DNA of 64,000 nt from Planctomycetota bacterium. GTDB lineage: Bacteria; Planctomycetota; JAPUJT01. The position numbers were made by a program, and so were the translations under genes. Where the stretch lies: assembly GCA_027296055.1 (NCBI GenBank), contig JAPUJT010000064.1, forward strand, positions 160,525 to 224,524. The letters run 5' to 3'. Shown here piece by piece: positions 17,463-25,780 of the stretch. Numbering within the stretch: the first letter of the stretch is position 1; each line of letters starts with the position of its first letter. The notes under the pieces were generated by a model that saw only the letters and a program-made list of their open reading frames with translations, did not search any database and was not told the DNA's origin.

Positions 17463-20400
17463 TCAAAATTCAATGAAATAGAGCAGGCCTACGTCGGTCC
17501 TGTCCTCGCGGGCATGGATGGAAAAGAGCCCTCCGAGGAGGGAGAAGGTGGTCGATTGGGGAGTCGTCTCGATGGAGAAGAGAGGATTCAGCTCGAAGAG
17601 GAAATGATCCTCGGTGCTCTCGTACCGGAAGAAGTTGTGGAGGACATTGATCCGGACCCCTCTCGCATCCTCACTGTAGGAGAACAGCTTCCAGAGGATC
17701 GAGAACTCGTAAGCGTCCGCCTCGGAGGAGTAGTGGAACAGGGGCCAGAGGAGCCATAGATCGAATTTGCCTCCGTCCTTCGGGCCCCGCGAGTCCACCG
17801 AGAAGAGGGGAAAGAACCGCACGAGGCTTCTGTCCGGCGTCTTTCGCACTCGAATCCATTCCAGCAAGACGCGAAAATCCGTCTCATTCTCCCGCTGATC
17901 GTAGGTGATGAGCTTCCACAGGACACTCCAGTGGACGCCGTCAACGTTCGACCCGTAGTAGAAGAGAGGGGGAGCCACGTAGAGATCTGTGTCATCCACT
18001 CCGTGCCTCGTCACGCGGTCGTAGAAGACAAGTGGGAAGAGCCATCCTGTCGCGCTGTCCCCTCTCCATTCCGCGCTGAAGAAGGGGTAGAGGAGGTCGA
18101 GGCGCCGGTATTGATCCTCCTGGTCCCAGGTGTAGGAGAAGAACGGCCAGAGGGTCGAAACCTTCCGATACCTCGATCCTCCTTCGGACCAGTCCTCCGT
18201 CCCGAAGAGGGGCCAGATGTGGAAGTAGTTCCACAGATCGGATCGATAATGCCAGTAGAACGGGAACAGGATCGTCCTCTCCGTCAGGCCCGCCAGCTTC
18301 TCGTGCCAGAAGAACGGACGCACCTGCCACTTTTCCACCCCCCTCGTCTTGAAGTGGTGTCCAAAGGGCCAGAGGAAGTACTCCGAGATGCTGAGACGGG
18401 TCTCGGTGCGGTAGTAGAGTGGCCCAAGAACGCTCGTTATCTTCGTTCCGTCGGATCGATCGATTCGCGTGTAGAACGGGAAGATGTTGAACGCTTCTCT
18501 CCCGGGTCCCCAGGAATGGTGGTAGAACGGTAGAAGGGTGGTGGATCCACGAGAGCCTTCCCTCGAGTGCCAGAAGAATGGGCGGACCTGGATCCGGCTC
18601 TCATCCGGGCCGGAGGTGGTGTGGATCAGGGGGAAGAGGATGTCCTGGCTCGTCCGCGCGCCCACCTGGGATCGATGGTAGAGGAATCCGAGGACGTTGT
18701 CCCACCGGCTTTGCCCCTCCACGACACCGCGAGAATAGGCGAGGGAGAGGAACAGGCTCCGATCTCGATCCCGTTGGTGCCAGAAGAGTGGCAGGAGAAT
18801 CGTACGGCTGCTGTCGGGACTCTTTTCACGCCAGAAGAGCGGGCGCACCGCGGTCAAGGTCCGCTCACCCTCTCTCTCGTGCGTGAACAGAGGATAGAGG
18901 ATGTCGTGGCGCTCGAGGTCCTTCTCCTTGTCGACGGTTCGCACGTAGGTCCCGCCGAGGAAGAACTGACGCTTGAAGGTCTCTCCGCGACGCTCCTCGC
19001 CATAAAAGGGAAAGAGGAAGAAGTGCGAGGAATCGGGGCCCTTGGATTGCCACCAGAAGGGGAAGATGACGAGGGAGCTGCTGTCGAGGCTGCGGTCGTA
19101 CCAGGCAAGCGGGACGAGCCGGAGCGACGCGGAATCCTTTCCCCTCTTGTAGGAAAACAGGGGCCAGAGGAAGTCGATACCCCACGACTCATTTCTTCGG
19201 TCGGATGTATAGGAGAAGAACGGAGCGAGGAAGAAGTAACGGTCGTAATCGTCCCCCACCTGATGATGTCCGAAGAACGGCCACGCATGAAGATAGGACC
19301 TGTCTCCCCTCTTCATATCCAGGTACGTCGGGAAGACATAGCGGGTGTGATCCTCGCCTTCCGAGTACGAGCCGAATAGCGGTAACAGCATGGTGAGGCG
19401 GCTGTCCGGCTCACGGAAGTCGTAATAAAGCGGGAAGACCATCGTCATCCCCCGGGCCGCGTCTCCTTCGCCGACCCGGCGGTTGTAGAGCAGAGGAAAG
19501 AGCAGTAGCTCGCTGGAGGCCCGCGACCCCCGGCTCCACAAGAGCGGCAGGACGAGGAACCAGTGCCTCTCCGGTGAGGAGCTCCCCCAGACGAGCGGGA
19601 AGATGTGCATGCTCCTCTTCTGCCCCTCCTCGCGAAACCCGATCAGGGGCCAGAGAAACCCCATCGATCGGTATTTCGAATCTCGGTGGAGGACCACCAG
19701 GTTGGCCAGGTAGGAGGCGAGGCGGAAATCTTTGTTTCGATGGTTCAAGAAGAGGGGAAAGAGCCACGTCGTGGAGGTGTCCTCTCCCCGCAGGTGGCCG
19801 AAGAACGGGGTGATCACCGTCTGGGACTCCGTCGGCGTTCGCTTCCAATGGATCAGGGGAATGATCCGGAACTCGTAGGCCCCCTTTGACTGCCGGTAAG
19901 CGGCGATCGGAAGGGGAAAGTCGAGGCCTACCTCTCCCTTTTCCCGATCCGCGAAGTAGCGAAAGAACGGCCACAGGAACCAGTAGGAGTCGTAATTCTC
20001 GCGCTGGTTGTGACCATAGAGAGGCCAGATGTGGAAGTAGCGGTTGCCCGGGTCTTGGCCGATGTTCCAGTAGAAGGGAAACAGGAACTCGGTCCACGAT
20101 TTTTGGGTCACACCTTCCTTCCGATCGCGGCTCCAGAAATTCCAGTACAGGGGAAAGACGGAAGTGTAACCGCCCGACGGGTCCTGCTTGTGCCAGACGA
20201 GGGGGGGGATGCGAAACCTCGTCTCCTCCCCCTTCTGGTACCAGCGGATGAACGGCCAGAGGGCGTAGACTTCGATCAACCGGAGCTTTTCGTCTCGCTC
20301 GATGGAGAAGAAGGGGAGGAGAGCGGTGTATTTCTTGCCGGGCTCCGACTCGAACCGGATCAGAGGCCACAGGACCCCGAACTCGCTCTTGTCCCCATCG

Positions 20401-20519
20401 TCCCGGCTGTAGATGAAAGGCCAGAGGCCCTTGGTCCCCCGGCGCTCTTCCTTCTCCTCCTCTTGGGCTTGGACGGGGATGGCGGCTACAAGAGCGAGAA
20501 AAAAAACGATGGGTTTCAT
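17463..20519 (-). CDS. Very large LWPFF-repeat envelope protein, probable outer-membrane or surface beta-repeat protein
   Basis: 1018 residues. After a signal peptide (MKPIVFFLALVAAIPVQAQ) almost the whole chain is about 49 imperfect repeats of 17-25 residues. Each begins with an aromatic/proline motif such as LWPFF, LFPLF or LLPLFWH, then a polar turn with Asp, Gly, Ser or Arg, then a beta-prone stretch. Near 260 and 585-620 the spacing loosens. The chain ends ...GLLYFIEF with a terminal Phe and alternating hydrophobic residues, like the beta-signal recognised by the BAM machinery. A large beta-barrel or a beta-solenoid are both possible. I know no named family. The start has only a weak GGAG. 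It lies alone between convergent and divergent neighbours. Confidence 0.8.
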   Translation of the reverse strand: MKPIVFFLALVAAIPVQAQEEEKEERRGTKGLWPFIYSRDDGDKSEFGVLWPLIRFESEPGKKYTALLPFFSIERDEKLRLIEVYALWPFIRWYQKGEETRFRIPPLVWHKQDPSGGYTSVFPLYWNFWSRDRKEGVTQKSWTEFLFPFYWNIGQDPGNRYFHIWPLYGHNQRENYDSYWFLWPFFRYFADREKGEVGLDFPLPIAAYRQSKGAYEFRIIPLIHWKRTPTESQTVITPFFGHLRGEDTSTTWLFPLFLNHRNKDFRLASYLANLVVLHRDSKYRSMGFLWPLIGFREEGQKRSMHIFPLVWGSSSPERHWFLVLPLLWSRGSRASSELLLFPLLYNRRVGEGDAARGMTMVFPLYYDFREPDSRLTMLLPLFGSYSEGEDHTRYVFPTYLDMKRGDRSYLHAWPFFGHHQVGDDYDRYFFLAPFFSYTSDRRNESWGIDFLWPLFSYKRGKDSASLRLVPLAWYDRSLDSSSLVIFPFWWQSKGPDSSHFFLFPFYGEERRGETFKRQFFLGGTYVRTVDKEKDLERHDILYPLFTHEREGERTLTAVRPLFWREKSPDSSRTILLPLFWHQRDRDRSLFLSLAYSRGVVEGQSRWDNVLGFLYHRSQVGARTSQDILFPLIHTTSGPDESRIQVRPFFWHSREGSRGSTTLLPFYHHSWGPGREAFNIFPFYTRIDRSDGTKITSVLGPLYYRTETRLSISEYFLWPFGHHFKTRGVEKWQVRPFFWHEKLAGLTERTILFPFYWHYRSDLWNYFHIWPLFGTEDWSEGGSRYRKVSTLWPFFSYTWDQEDQYRRLDLLYPFFSAEWRGDSATGWLFPLVFYDRVTRHGVDDTDLYVAPPLFYYGSNVDGVHWSVLWKLITYDQRENETDFRVLLEWIRVRKTPDRSLVRFFPLFSVDSRGPKDGGKFDLWLLWPLFHYSSEADAYEFSILWKLFSYSEDARGVRINVLHNFFRYESTEDHFLFELNPLFSIETTPQSTTFSLLGGLFSIHAREDRTDVGLLYFIEF

Positions 20520-20597
20520 GGCTCGGCTCCGATCCGGGACCCAACCATTCTACCTGAATCTCGGACAGTTCCTCGGGAGGAAAAATGGAGGGGCGGG

Positions 20598-20627
20598 TTG
20601 ACACTCCATCGCACTGGCGGCTACTCT
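20598..20627 (+). promoter_or_regulatory. Probable promoter of the TlpA-like gene
   Basis: TTGACA at 20598-20603, an 18-nt spacer and TACTCT at 20622-20627, about 100 nt upstream of the thioredoxin-like gene in the divergent region with the repeat protein. Confidence 0.4.
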
Positions 20628-20728
20628 GTGCGCGTCCCCAACCGGGAAAAGGGCAGGAAGGGTCGAGAGGCGGGTTGCCCCGGACGATACCTCCCCATCG
20701 GCAACAAGGGGACAGAAAGGACCTCGAC

Positions 20729-21532
20729 ATGAAGTGGGCATCAGGCCTCATTGCGTTTGCCCTGATCCTGGCTGTCTCGGCGCCCTTCGTCTGGTCGTCC
20801 GAGGCACCGGCGGGAGGAGGATCGGTAGACAAGGATCTTGCCAAGGCCCTCGACAAGGCCACGGCCGAGCTAGCCAAGTTCGCCAAGAAACACCCTGACT
20901 CGGATCAGGCGAAGGGGATTCGAACTCTCCTCGCGTCGATCTACACCAAGCAGGCCCCGAAGGCATGGGTCGAGAAGAACATGAAGAATGCCAAGGCTCT
21001 CCTCGCGGATCTGGATAAGCATGAGGAGAGATCGGCGACCTCGTTGAGGGACGTCGTGCACGGCATCGAGCTGCCGGGAAACCCTCCTCCTGAAATCAAT
21101 GTGAAGGACACGGCCGGGAACGTGGTCACCCTCGGCGACTACAAGGGTAAGGTCCTCCTGATCGATTTCTGGGCGACCTGGTGCGGCCCGTGCATCGGCG
21201 AGCTTCCCGGCTTGAAGGCGATCTACAACGACTACAAGGACAAGGGTTTCGACATCCTCGGCATCAGCCTCGACCGGGATCTCAACAAGCTGAAGAACTT
21301 CGTCGACGTGGAGGAGATGGCCTGGAGGCAGATCTTCGACAAGACGGATATCGAGAACCCCGAGGAGGGAAAGCCCTCCTTCAAGTACGTCCTGGCCCAG
21401 CGCTATGGAGTCCCGGGGATCCCCAAGACTTACCTGATCGACAGGGATGGAAACGTGGTTCACATCGGTCTGCGCGCCGAGGGCCTCCGCGAGGCGGTCG
21501 AAAAACTGATAGGCGGCAAGGCCGAGATGTAG
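20729..21532 (+). CDS. Exported TlpA/ResA-like thioredoxin-fold protein
   Basis: 267 residues from the ATG opening a signal peptide (MKWASGLIAFALILAVSA). An extra N-terminal helical segment (about 35-110) precedes a TlpA-type thioredoxin domain with active site ATWCGPC, the cis-Pro region GVPGIPKTYLID and a KVLLIDFWATWC beta strand. Such proteins reduce disulphides in the periplasm, for example in cytochrome or metallocentre assembly. No cytochrome maturation genes are nearby, so the substrate is open. AGAAAGG serves as ribosome-binding site, and a strong terminator follows the stop. Confidence 0.9.
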   Translation: MKWASGLIAFALILAVSAPFVWSSEAPAGGGSVDKDLAKALDKATAELAKFAKKHPDSDQAKGIRTLLASIYTKQAPKAWVEKNMKNAKALLADLDKHEERSATSLRDVVHGIELPGNPPPEINVKDTAGNVVTLGDYKGKVLLIDFWATWCGPCIGELPGLKAIYNDYKDKGFDILGISLDRDLNKLKNFVDVEEMAWRQIFDKTDIENPEEGKPSFKYVLAQRYGVPGIPKTYLIDRDGNVVHIGLRAEGLREAVEKLIGGKAEM

Positions 21533-21560
21533 GTCACCTCTCTTACAGAGACGATTCGCA

Positions 21561-21594
21561 AACGGGGCAGGATCTTCCTGCCCCGTTTTCTTTT
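21561..21594 (+). terminator. Intrinsic terminator after the TlpA-like gene
   Basis: 12-bp perfect stem AACGGGGCAGGA/TCCTGCCCCGTT with a 3-nt TCT loop, then TTTTCTTTT. It ends the thioredoxin-like transcript about 30 nt after its stop. Confidence 0.85.
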
Positions 21595-21679
21595 CGCCCA
21601 CATGTAAAGTCATGGAACCACCCGGTCGATAGACGGGATAAGGGCCGGTCGTATTCCGCCCCACTCGTAAGGTCGAACC

Positions 21680-22387
21680 ATGGGTCTCGTTCCGATCATC
21701 TCGTTCGTCGTCCTCGCGCTGGGGATCGGCCTCCTCGCCCGGACGTGCATGGCAGGTTACCGCCGGCTTCCGTTCACTCATCGTCGCATCTCCACTCCCC
21801 GGCCGACCCTCTGGGCGATCGCGGCGGGAGGTCTCATCGGGCTCTCGCTGACGAGCGTGGGAACGGCAGTTCTGTCCGTCGTGTTCGCCTTCAGCAGCTA
21901 TGCCCCCTTCGCCCAGAAACACCTCGTGGCGGAGGTCCGCTGCACCTCCTCGGATCGTCCCGGCCGGCTCGTTCTCGAATACACCCCGATCTCGACTTCG
22001 GGACCCGGAACTCGTGAGATCTACCAGCTGGCCGGCGATCAGTGGGCCATCGGTGGGGAGATCGTGAAGTGGAGGCCGATGTTTTCCTTCCTCGGGGCCC
22101 GCACCTTGTTCAAAGTCTCACGCATAGAGGGACGGTACCTCCGAGCGGGCGACGCCATGCGGGGGGACCGCACGGTCTTTGATGTGAATGGGGGTCCCGA
22201 TATCGAGCTGCTCCGATGGAACGAAAAGGAGGGGAGGTTTCCCTACTCGCTCTTCGTCGAGGCTGCCTACGGCAACATCGTCTACGACTTTCCTGCGGAA
22301 ACGGCCATCTACGCCGTCTACGTCACGGCGAGCGGCTACCAGGTCGACCGCCACCCCTACCCTTCGGACCTCTCCCGGCGAGATTAG
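21680..22387 (+). CDS. Membrane protein of unknown function
   Basis: 235 residues. Two hydrophobic helices are near the N terminus (about 1-22 and 50-75), followed by a soluble domain rich in beta strands (about 85-235). The soluble part includes a GTREIYQLAGDQWAIGGEIVKW-like section, suggesting a fold exposed on one side of the membrane. Similar short membrane proteins with a soluble tail are annotated only as hypothetical. It starts after the terminator of the thioredoxin gene and has no obvious operon partner; the TetR gene follows after its own promoter. Confidence 0.65.
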   Translation: MGLVPIISFVVLALGIGLLARTCMAGYRRLPFTHRRISTPRPTLWAIAAGGLIGLSLTSVGTAVLSVVFAFSSYAPFAQKHLVAEVRCTSSDRPGRLVLEYTPISTSGPGTREIYQLAGDQWAIGGEIVKWRPMFSFLGARTLFKVSRIEGRYLRAGDAMRGDRTVFDVNGGPDIELLRWNEKEGRFPYSLFVEAAYGNIVYDFPAETAIYAVYVTASGYQVDRHPYPSDLSRRD

Positions 22388-22426
22388 CCCCATCCCGGCG
22401 CCCCTTGTAGATTTCGCTCCCCCCCC

Positions 22427-22454
22427 TTGACTGCCATTCATTCAAACGTATAAT
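22427..22454 (+). promoter_or_regulatory. Promoter of the TetR-RND efflux operon
   Basis: TTGACT at 22427-22432, a 16-nt spacer and a perfect TATAAT at 22449-22454. The left arm of the inverted repeat falls within the spacer. Confidence 0.65.
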
Positions 22455-22471
22455 TAAAACGTTCGTTTGAA
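22441..22471. promoter_or_regulatory. Probable TetR-family operator
   Basis: Inverted repeat TTCAAACG (22441-22448) and CGTTTGAA (22464-22471), 15 nt apart, flanking the -10 box directly upstream of the regulator gene. Position and symmetry fit autorepression that also controls the downstream efflux genes. Confidence 0.6.
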
Positions 22472-22476
22472 CTGAG

Positions 22477-23142
22477 GTGGCAATCTTGGGGACCGTGGAC
22501 ACACGCGAGCGAATTCTGGCGGCGGCGGAGCGGCTAGCCGCCGAGCATGGATTTGCCGGCACTTCCCTCCGTTCCATCACCGCCGATGCGGGGGTCAATC
22601 TCGCTTCGGTCAACTATCACTTCGGATCGAAGGAGGGGTTGATCCAGGAGGTCTTCGGCCGCCTGATCCGGCCGGTCAACCGGGAGCGACTCGAGTTGCT
22701 CGACGCCCTGGAGGGCGAGTTCGGCGAGAAGCCGATTCCCCTCGACAGGATCCTGGAGGCCTTCGTCGGGCCGGCGATCCGCATGGCACGGGATTCGAAG
22801 GACCGCATCTTGATCAGACAACTCCTGGGCATGACCTACTCCGAGCCGTCGGAGGTGATCCAGAAAAGCTTTACGGAGCAATTCCGCGAGATCAGGGAAC
22901 GATTTGGTCCGGCCTTCCGCCGGACTCTTCCCGACCTCGCGAAAGAGGACTTCTTCTGGCGCCTCCACTTCTCCATCGGGGCCATGGCTCACACGCTGGC
23001 CGACCCGCAGAGACTGGAGGCCATCTCCGATGGGGCCTGCGACCCTTACGATGAGGAAGAAACCGTGACGCAGCTCGTGCAATTCCTGAGCGCCGGGATG
23101 GGGGCCGATCGGGCCAGGTCGTCGGCGGGGATGAAGCGATGA
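22477..23142 (+). CDS. TetR/AcrR-family transcriptional repressor
   Basis: 221 residues from GTG; another GTG six codons on is possible. The N-terminal helix-turn-helix (RERILAAAERLAAEHGFAGTSLRSI...VNLASVNYHFGSKEGLI) is a classical TetR domain. The C-terminal ligand domain resembles the CerR/CmeR-like branch with a helical FVGPAIRMARDS region. It overlaps the outer-membrane factor gene by ATGA. It probably represses its own promoter and the RND pump until an effector binds. Confidence 0.92.
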   Translation: MAILGTVDTRERILAAAERLAAEHGFAGTSLRSITADAGVNLASVNYHFGSKEGLIQEVFGRLIRPVNRERLELLDALEGEFGEKPIPLDRILEAFVGPAIRMARDSKDRILIRQLLGMTYSEPSEVIQKSFTEQFREIRERFGPAFRRTLPDLAKEDFFWRLHFSIGAMAHTLADPQRLEAISDGACDPYDEEETVTQLVQFLSAGMGADRARSSAGMKR

Positions 23143-24581
23143 CGCTCCGCGCGCTCCCGATGACACTTATCCTCCTCGCCGCGTGCGTGACGGCGCCCGA
23201 GGTAAAGCGTCCCCAGATCGACTTCACTCTGCCGGATCGCTTCCGTGAAGGGCTCACGTCCACCGACGCGGTGGAAGACGAGTGGTGGAGGAGCTTCGGC
23301 GACTCGCGTCTCGAAAAAGTCGTCGATGAGGTTCTGGCGAACAACCATGATCTTCGGGCGGCGGCCGCCCGGATCCAGGCGGCCGATGCCCAGGCGAGGA
23401 TCATCGGGGCCGACTGGCTTCCGCAGGCTGGGGCGGGATTGGAGGCGGGACGATCCCGGCAGAACTTCATCGGCCTGCCGATTCCTGGCGCCGATCCGGT
23501 CCTGAGCTCGCGTTCGAACCGGATGGGACTCTCACTGGATCTCTCCTGGGAGATCGATCTCTGGGGGCGGATCCGCTCCGCCCAGGAGGGGGCCCTGGCC
23601 GACGTCGAGGCGGCTCTGGCAGATCTTGTGGCGGCACGTCTCTCCCTGATCGGCCAGGCGATGAAGGCCTGGTTCGCCGCCGCGGAGGCCCGCAAGCAGG
23701 TCGACCTGGCCGAGGAGACCCTGCAGAGTCGCCGTTCGACGACCGAATGGGCGCGCGGCCGATACCAGGGGGGGGTCGGATCTCCGACCGAGTTGCGGCT
23801 CTTCATCTCCCAGGAGGCCGCCGCCGAAGCGGTCCTGCGGCTGCGAGAGCAGCAGCTCGACGCGCTCCTCAGGCAGCTGGAGATCTTGATGGGTCGATAT
23901 CCGTCGGCGGACCTGATAGCCGGCGACGATCTCCCTGCCATACCGAAGGCGATACCGGCGGGTCTTCCCGCCGACCTGATCGCTCGTCGGCCGGATCTCG
24001 TGGCGGCCGAGAGGCGAGTCGCCGCGGAGGAGGCGAGGGTGGCATCCTCCCGGGCCGCGCTCTATCCGAGGATCAGCCTCACCTCATCGACCGGCACGGC
24101 GAGCGAGCAGCTCCGGCACCTCGTGGATGGTCGCTTCTGGATCTGGAACCTGATGGCGAACCTGATGCAGCCGATCTTCCAGGGAGGACGGCTGGTGGCC
24201 CAGCTCGACCAGTCGAAGGCCCGATCGCACGAGGCCCTGGCGGGGTTTCTGGGAACGGCGCTCGGCGCTTACGGAGAAGTCGAGTCGGCCCTGTCGGCGA
24301 TCGATCATCTTGGCAGGCGGGAAGAGGCTCTCGCGCGTTCCGCCGAGTCGGCCCGGGAGGCTCGTCGTCTGGCGACCGTGCGATACACCTCCGGGCTCGA
24401 GGGAGCAAATGTCCTCCTCGAATCCCAGCGCGCTACCCTCCTCTCCGAGAGCCTCCTGTTGACGGCCCGGCGGGAGCGTGTCGAGGCTCGAATCAATCTG
24501 CACCTGGCGCTCGGTGGTGGCTTCAAGCCCCTGACAGAAGCAGAGAAATCAGTCGAAGTGAAAGGGGACACCGAACGTTGA
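23139..24581 (+). CDS. Outer-membrane efflux lipoprotein (NodT/OprM family)
   Basis: 480 residues. A short signal peptide ends in the lipobox LLAAC (Cys at about 17), so the protein is lipid-anchored. Two OEP repeats follow, with the usual EDEWWRSFGDSRLEKVVDEVLANNHDLRAAAARIQAADAQ-type opening and a LARRPDL-like motif (IARRPDLVAAE). It should trimerise as the outer-membrane duct of the tripartite pump. Its start overlaps the TetR stop and its stop overlaps the adaptor's TTG start, indicating tight coupling. It implies an outer membrane. Confidence 0.93.
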   Translation: MTLRALPMTLILLAACVTAPEVKRPQIDFTLPDRFREGLTSTDAVEDEWWRSFGDSRLEKVVDEVLANNHDLRAAAARIQAADAQARIIGADWLPQAGAGLEAGRSRQNFIGLPIPGADPVLSSRSNRMGLSLDLSWEIDLWGRIRSAQEGALADVEAALADLVAARLSLIGQAMKAWFAAAEARKQVDLAEETLQSRRSTTEWARGRYQGGVGSPTELRLFISQEAAAEAVLRLREQQLDALLRQLEILMGRYPSADLIAGDDLPAIPKAIPAGLPADLIARRPDLVAAERRVAAEEARVASSRAALYPRISLTSSTGTASEQLRHLVDGRFWIWNLMANLMQPIFQGGRLVAQLDQSKARSHEALAGFLGTALGAYGEVESALSAIDHLGRREEALARSAESAREARRLATVRYTSGLEGANVLLESQRATLLSESLLLTARRERVEARINLHLALGGGFKPLTEAEKSVEVKGDTER

Positions 24582-25780
24582 AGACGATCTTGAAAATCGT
24601 GGCTCCGATCCTGATCGTGGCGCTGGCTGCTGGAGGGGCGGCGTGGATGATCATCAACAAGCCGCCACCGGGGACCTCGCTTACCCAGGTCTCGTTTCCC
24701 CTGGTGCGCGTGACGGAGGTGAGACCGCAGGACGTGCGATTCACCGTGCGAACCCAGGGAAGGGTCGTGGCGCGGGCCGAGGGAAACCTCGCTCCCGAGG
24801 TCTCCGGAAAGGTTGTCGCCCTCTCTCCGGCGCTCGTCCGGGGGGGGTTCTTCCAGGAGGGGGAGGTGCTCGTGGCGCTGGACGACGCGGACTTCAAGCT
24901 CGCCGTCGTCCGGGCGGAAGCCGGAGTGGCCCAGACTGAGGCGCGGCTGAAGAGAGAGGAGTCGGAGGCGGCAGTCGCACGAAGCGAATGGGAAAGGCTC
25001 GGGGAGGGGGAGCCGGGGCCGCTGGTCTTGCGCGTGCCGCAGCTCGCCGAGGCCCGCGCCACCCTCGCGGCGGCGAAGGCCGATCTGGAAAAGGCACAGC
25101 GAGACCTCGCACGGACCCAGATACGAGCCCCTTACGCGGGGCGAGTCCTCGAGAAGTCGATGGATCTCGGCGAGTTCGTCAATCGGGGCGCTTCCATCGC
25201 CAGGATCTATGCGACCGACTACGCGGAGGTTCGCCTCCCGATCCCCGATCATCAGCTCGCCTACCTGAACCTCCCCCTCTTCGAGACACGGGATGACGCG
25301 CACGCGGAGGCCCCCAGGGTGATCCTTCGCATCCGATTCGCGGGCAAGGATCACGAATGGGAGGGACGGGTGGTTCGGACCGAGGCAGAGATCGATGCGA
25401 AGAGCCGCATGGTCACGGCGATCGCTCGCATCGAAGATCCTTACAGCCAGACCGGGGACCCGGATCGCCCTCCGCTGGCGCTGGGGCTCTTCGTCGAGGC
25501 GGAGATCCAGGGGAGAGACGTGCAGGGTGTGGTGGTCCTGCCTCGCGAGGCCTTGAGAAACGGTGACACGATCTTCGTCATCGATGAGAGTGATCGCCTT
25601 CGATTCCGCAAGGTCGAGGTCCTGCGTGAGGACATCGGAACCGTGGTCGTGAAGTCAGGGCTGGCGAGCGGGGAAAGGGTCTGCCTGTCGCCTCTGGAGG
25701 TCGCGACGGACGGCATGCAGGTCCGGACGGACAAGGGGTCGACCGCACCGTCGGCCGCGGATGGGGAGAAGAGCCCGTGA
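24578..25780 (+). CDS. RND efflux membrane-fusion (adaptor) protein
   Basis: 400 residues from TTG 24578, overlapping the previous stop (TTGA) and preceded by AGGGG. N-terminal membrane anchor (LKIVAPILIVALAAGGAAW), then a biotinyl-lipoyl half motif (RVVARAEGNLAPEVSGKVV), an alpha-hairpin (about 105-170), the second lipoyl half (TQIRAPYAGRVLEKSM) and beta-barrel domains. It bridges the inner-membrane pump and the outer-membrane duct. The frame is open far upstream, but that part is antisense-like shadow coding inside the duct gene. Confidence 0.92.
   Translation: MKTILKIVAPILIVALAAGGAAWMIINKPPPGTSLTQVSFPLVRVTEVRPQDVRFTVRTQGRVVARAEGNLAPEVSGKVVALSPALVRGGFFQEGEVLVALDDADFKLAVVRAEAGVAQTEARLKREESEAAVARSEWERLGEGEPGPLVLRVPQLAEARATLAAAKADLEKAQRDLARTQIRAPYAGRVLEKSMDLGEFVNRGASIARIYATDYAEVRLPIPDHQLAYLNLPLFETRDDAHAEAPRVILRIRFAGKDHEWEGRVVRTEAEIDAKSRMVTAIARIEDPYSQTGDPDRPPLALGLFVEAEIQGRDVQGVVVLPREALRNGDTIFVIDESDRLRFRKVEVLREDIGTVVVKSGLASGERVCLSPLEVATDGMQVRTDKGSTAPSAADGEKSP

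Noticed and set aside
23747..24577. Long in-frame upstream extension of the RND adaptor
   Set aside because: It overlaps the outer-membrane duct gene in another frame; the adaptor's anchor begins at TTG 24578.
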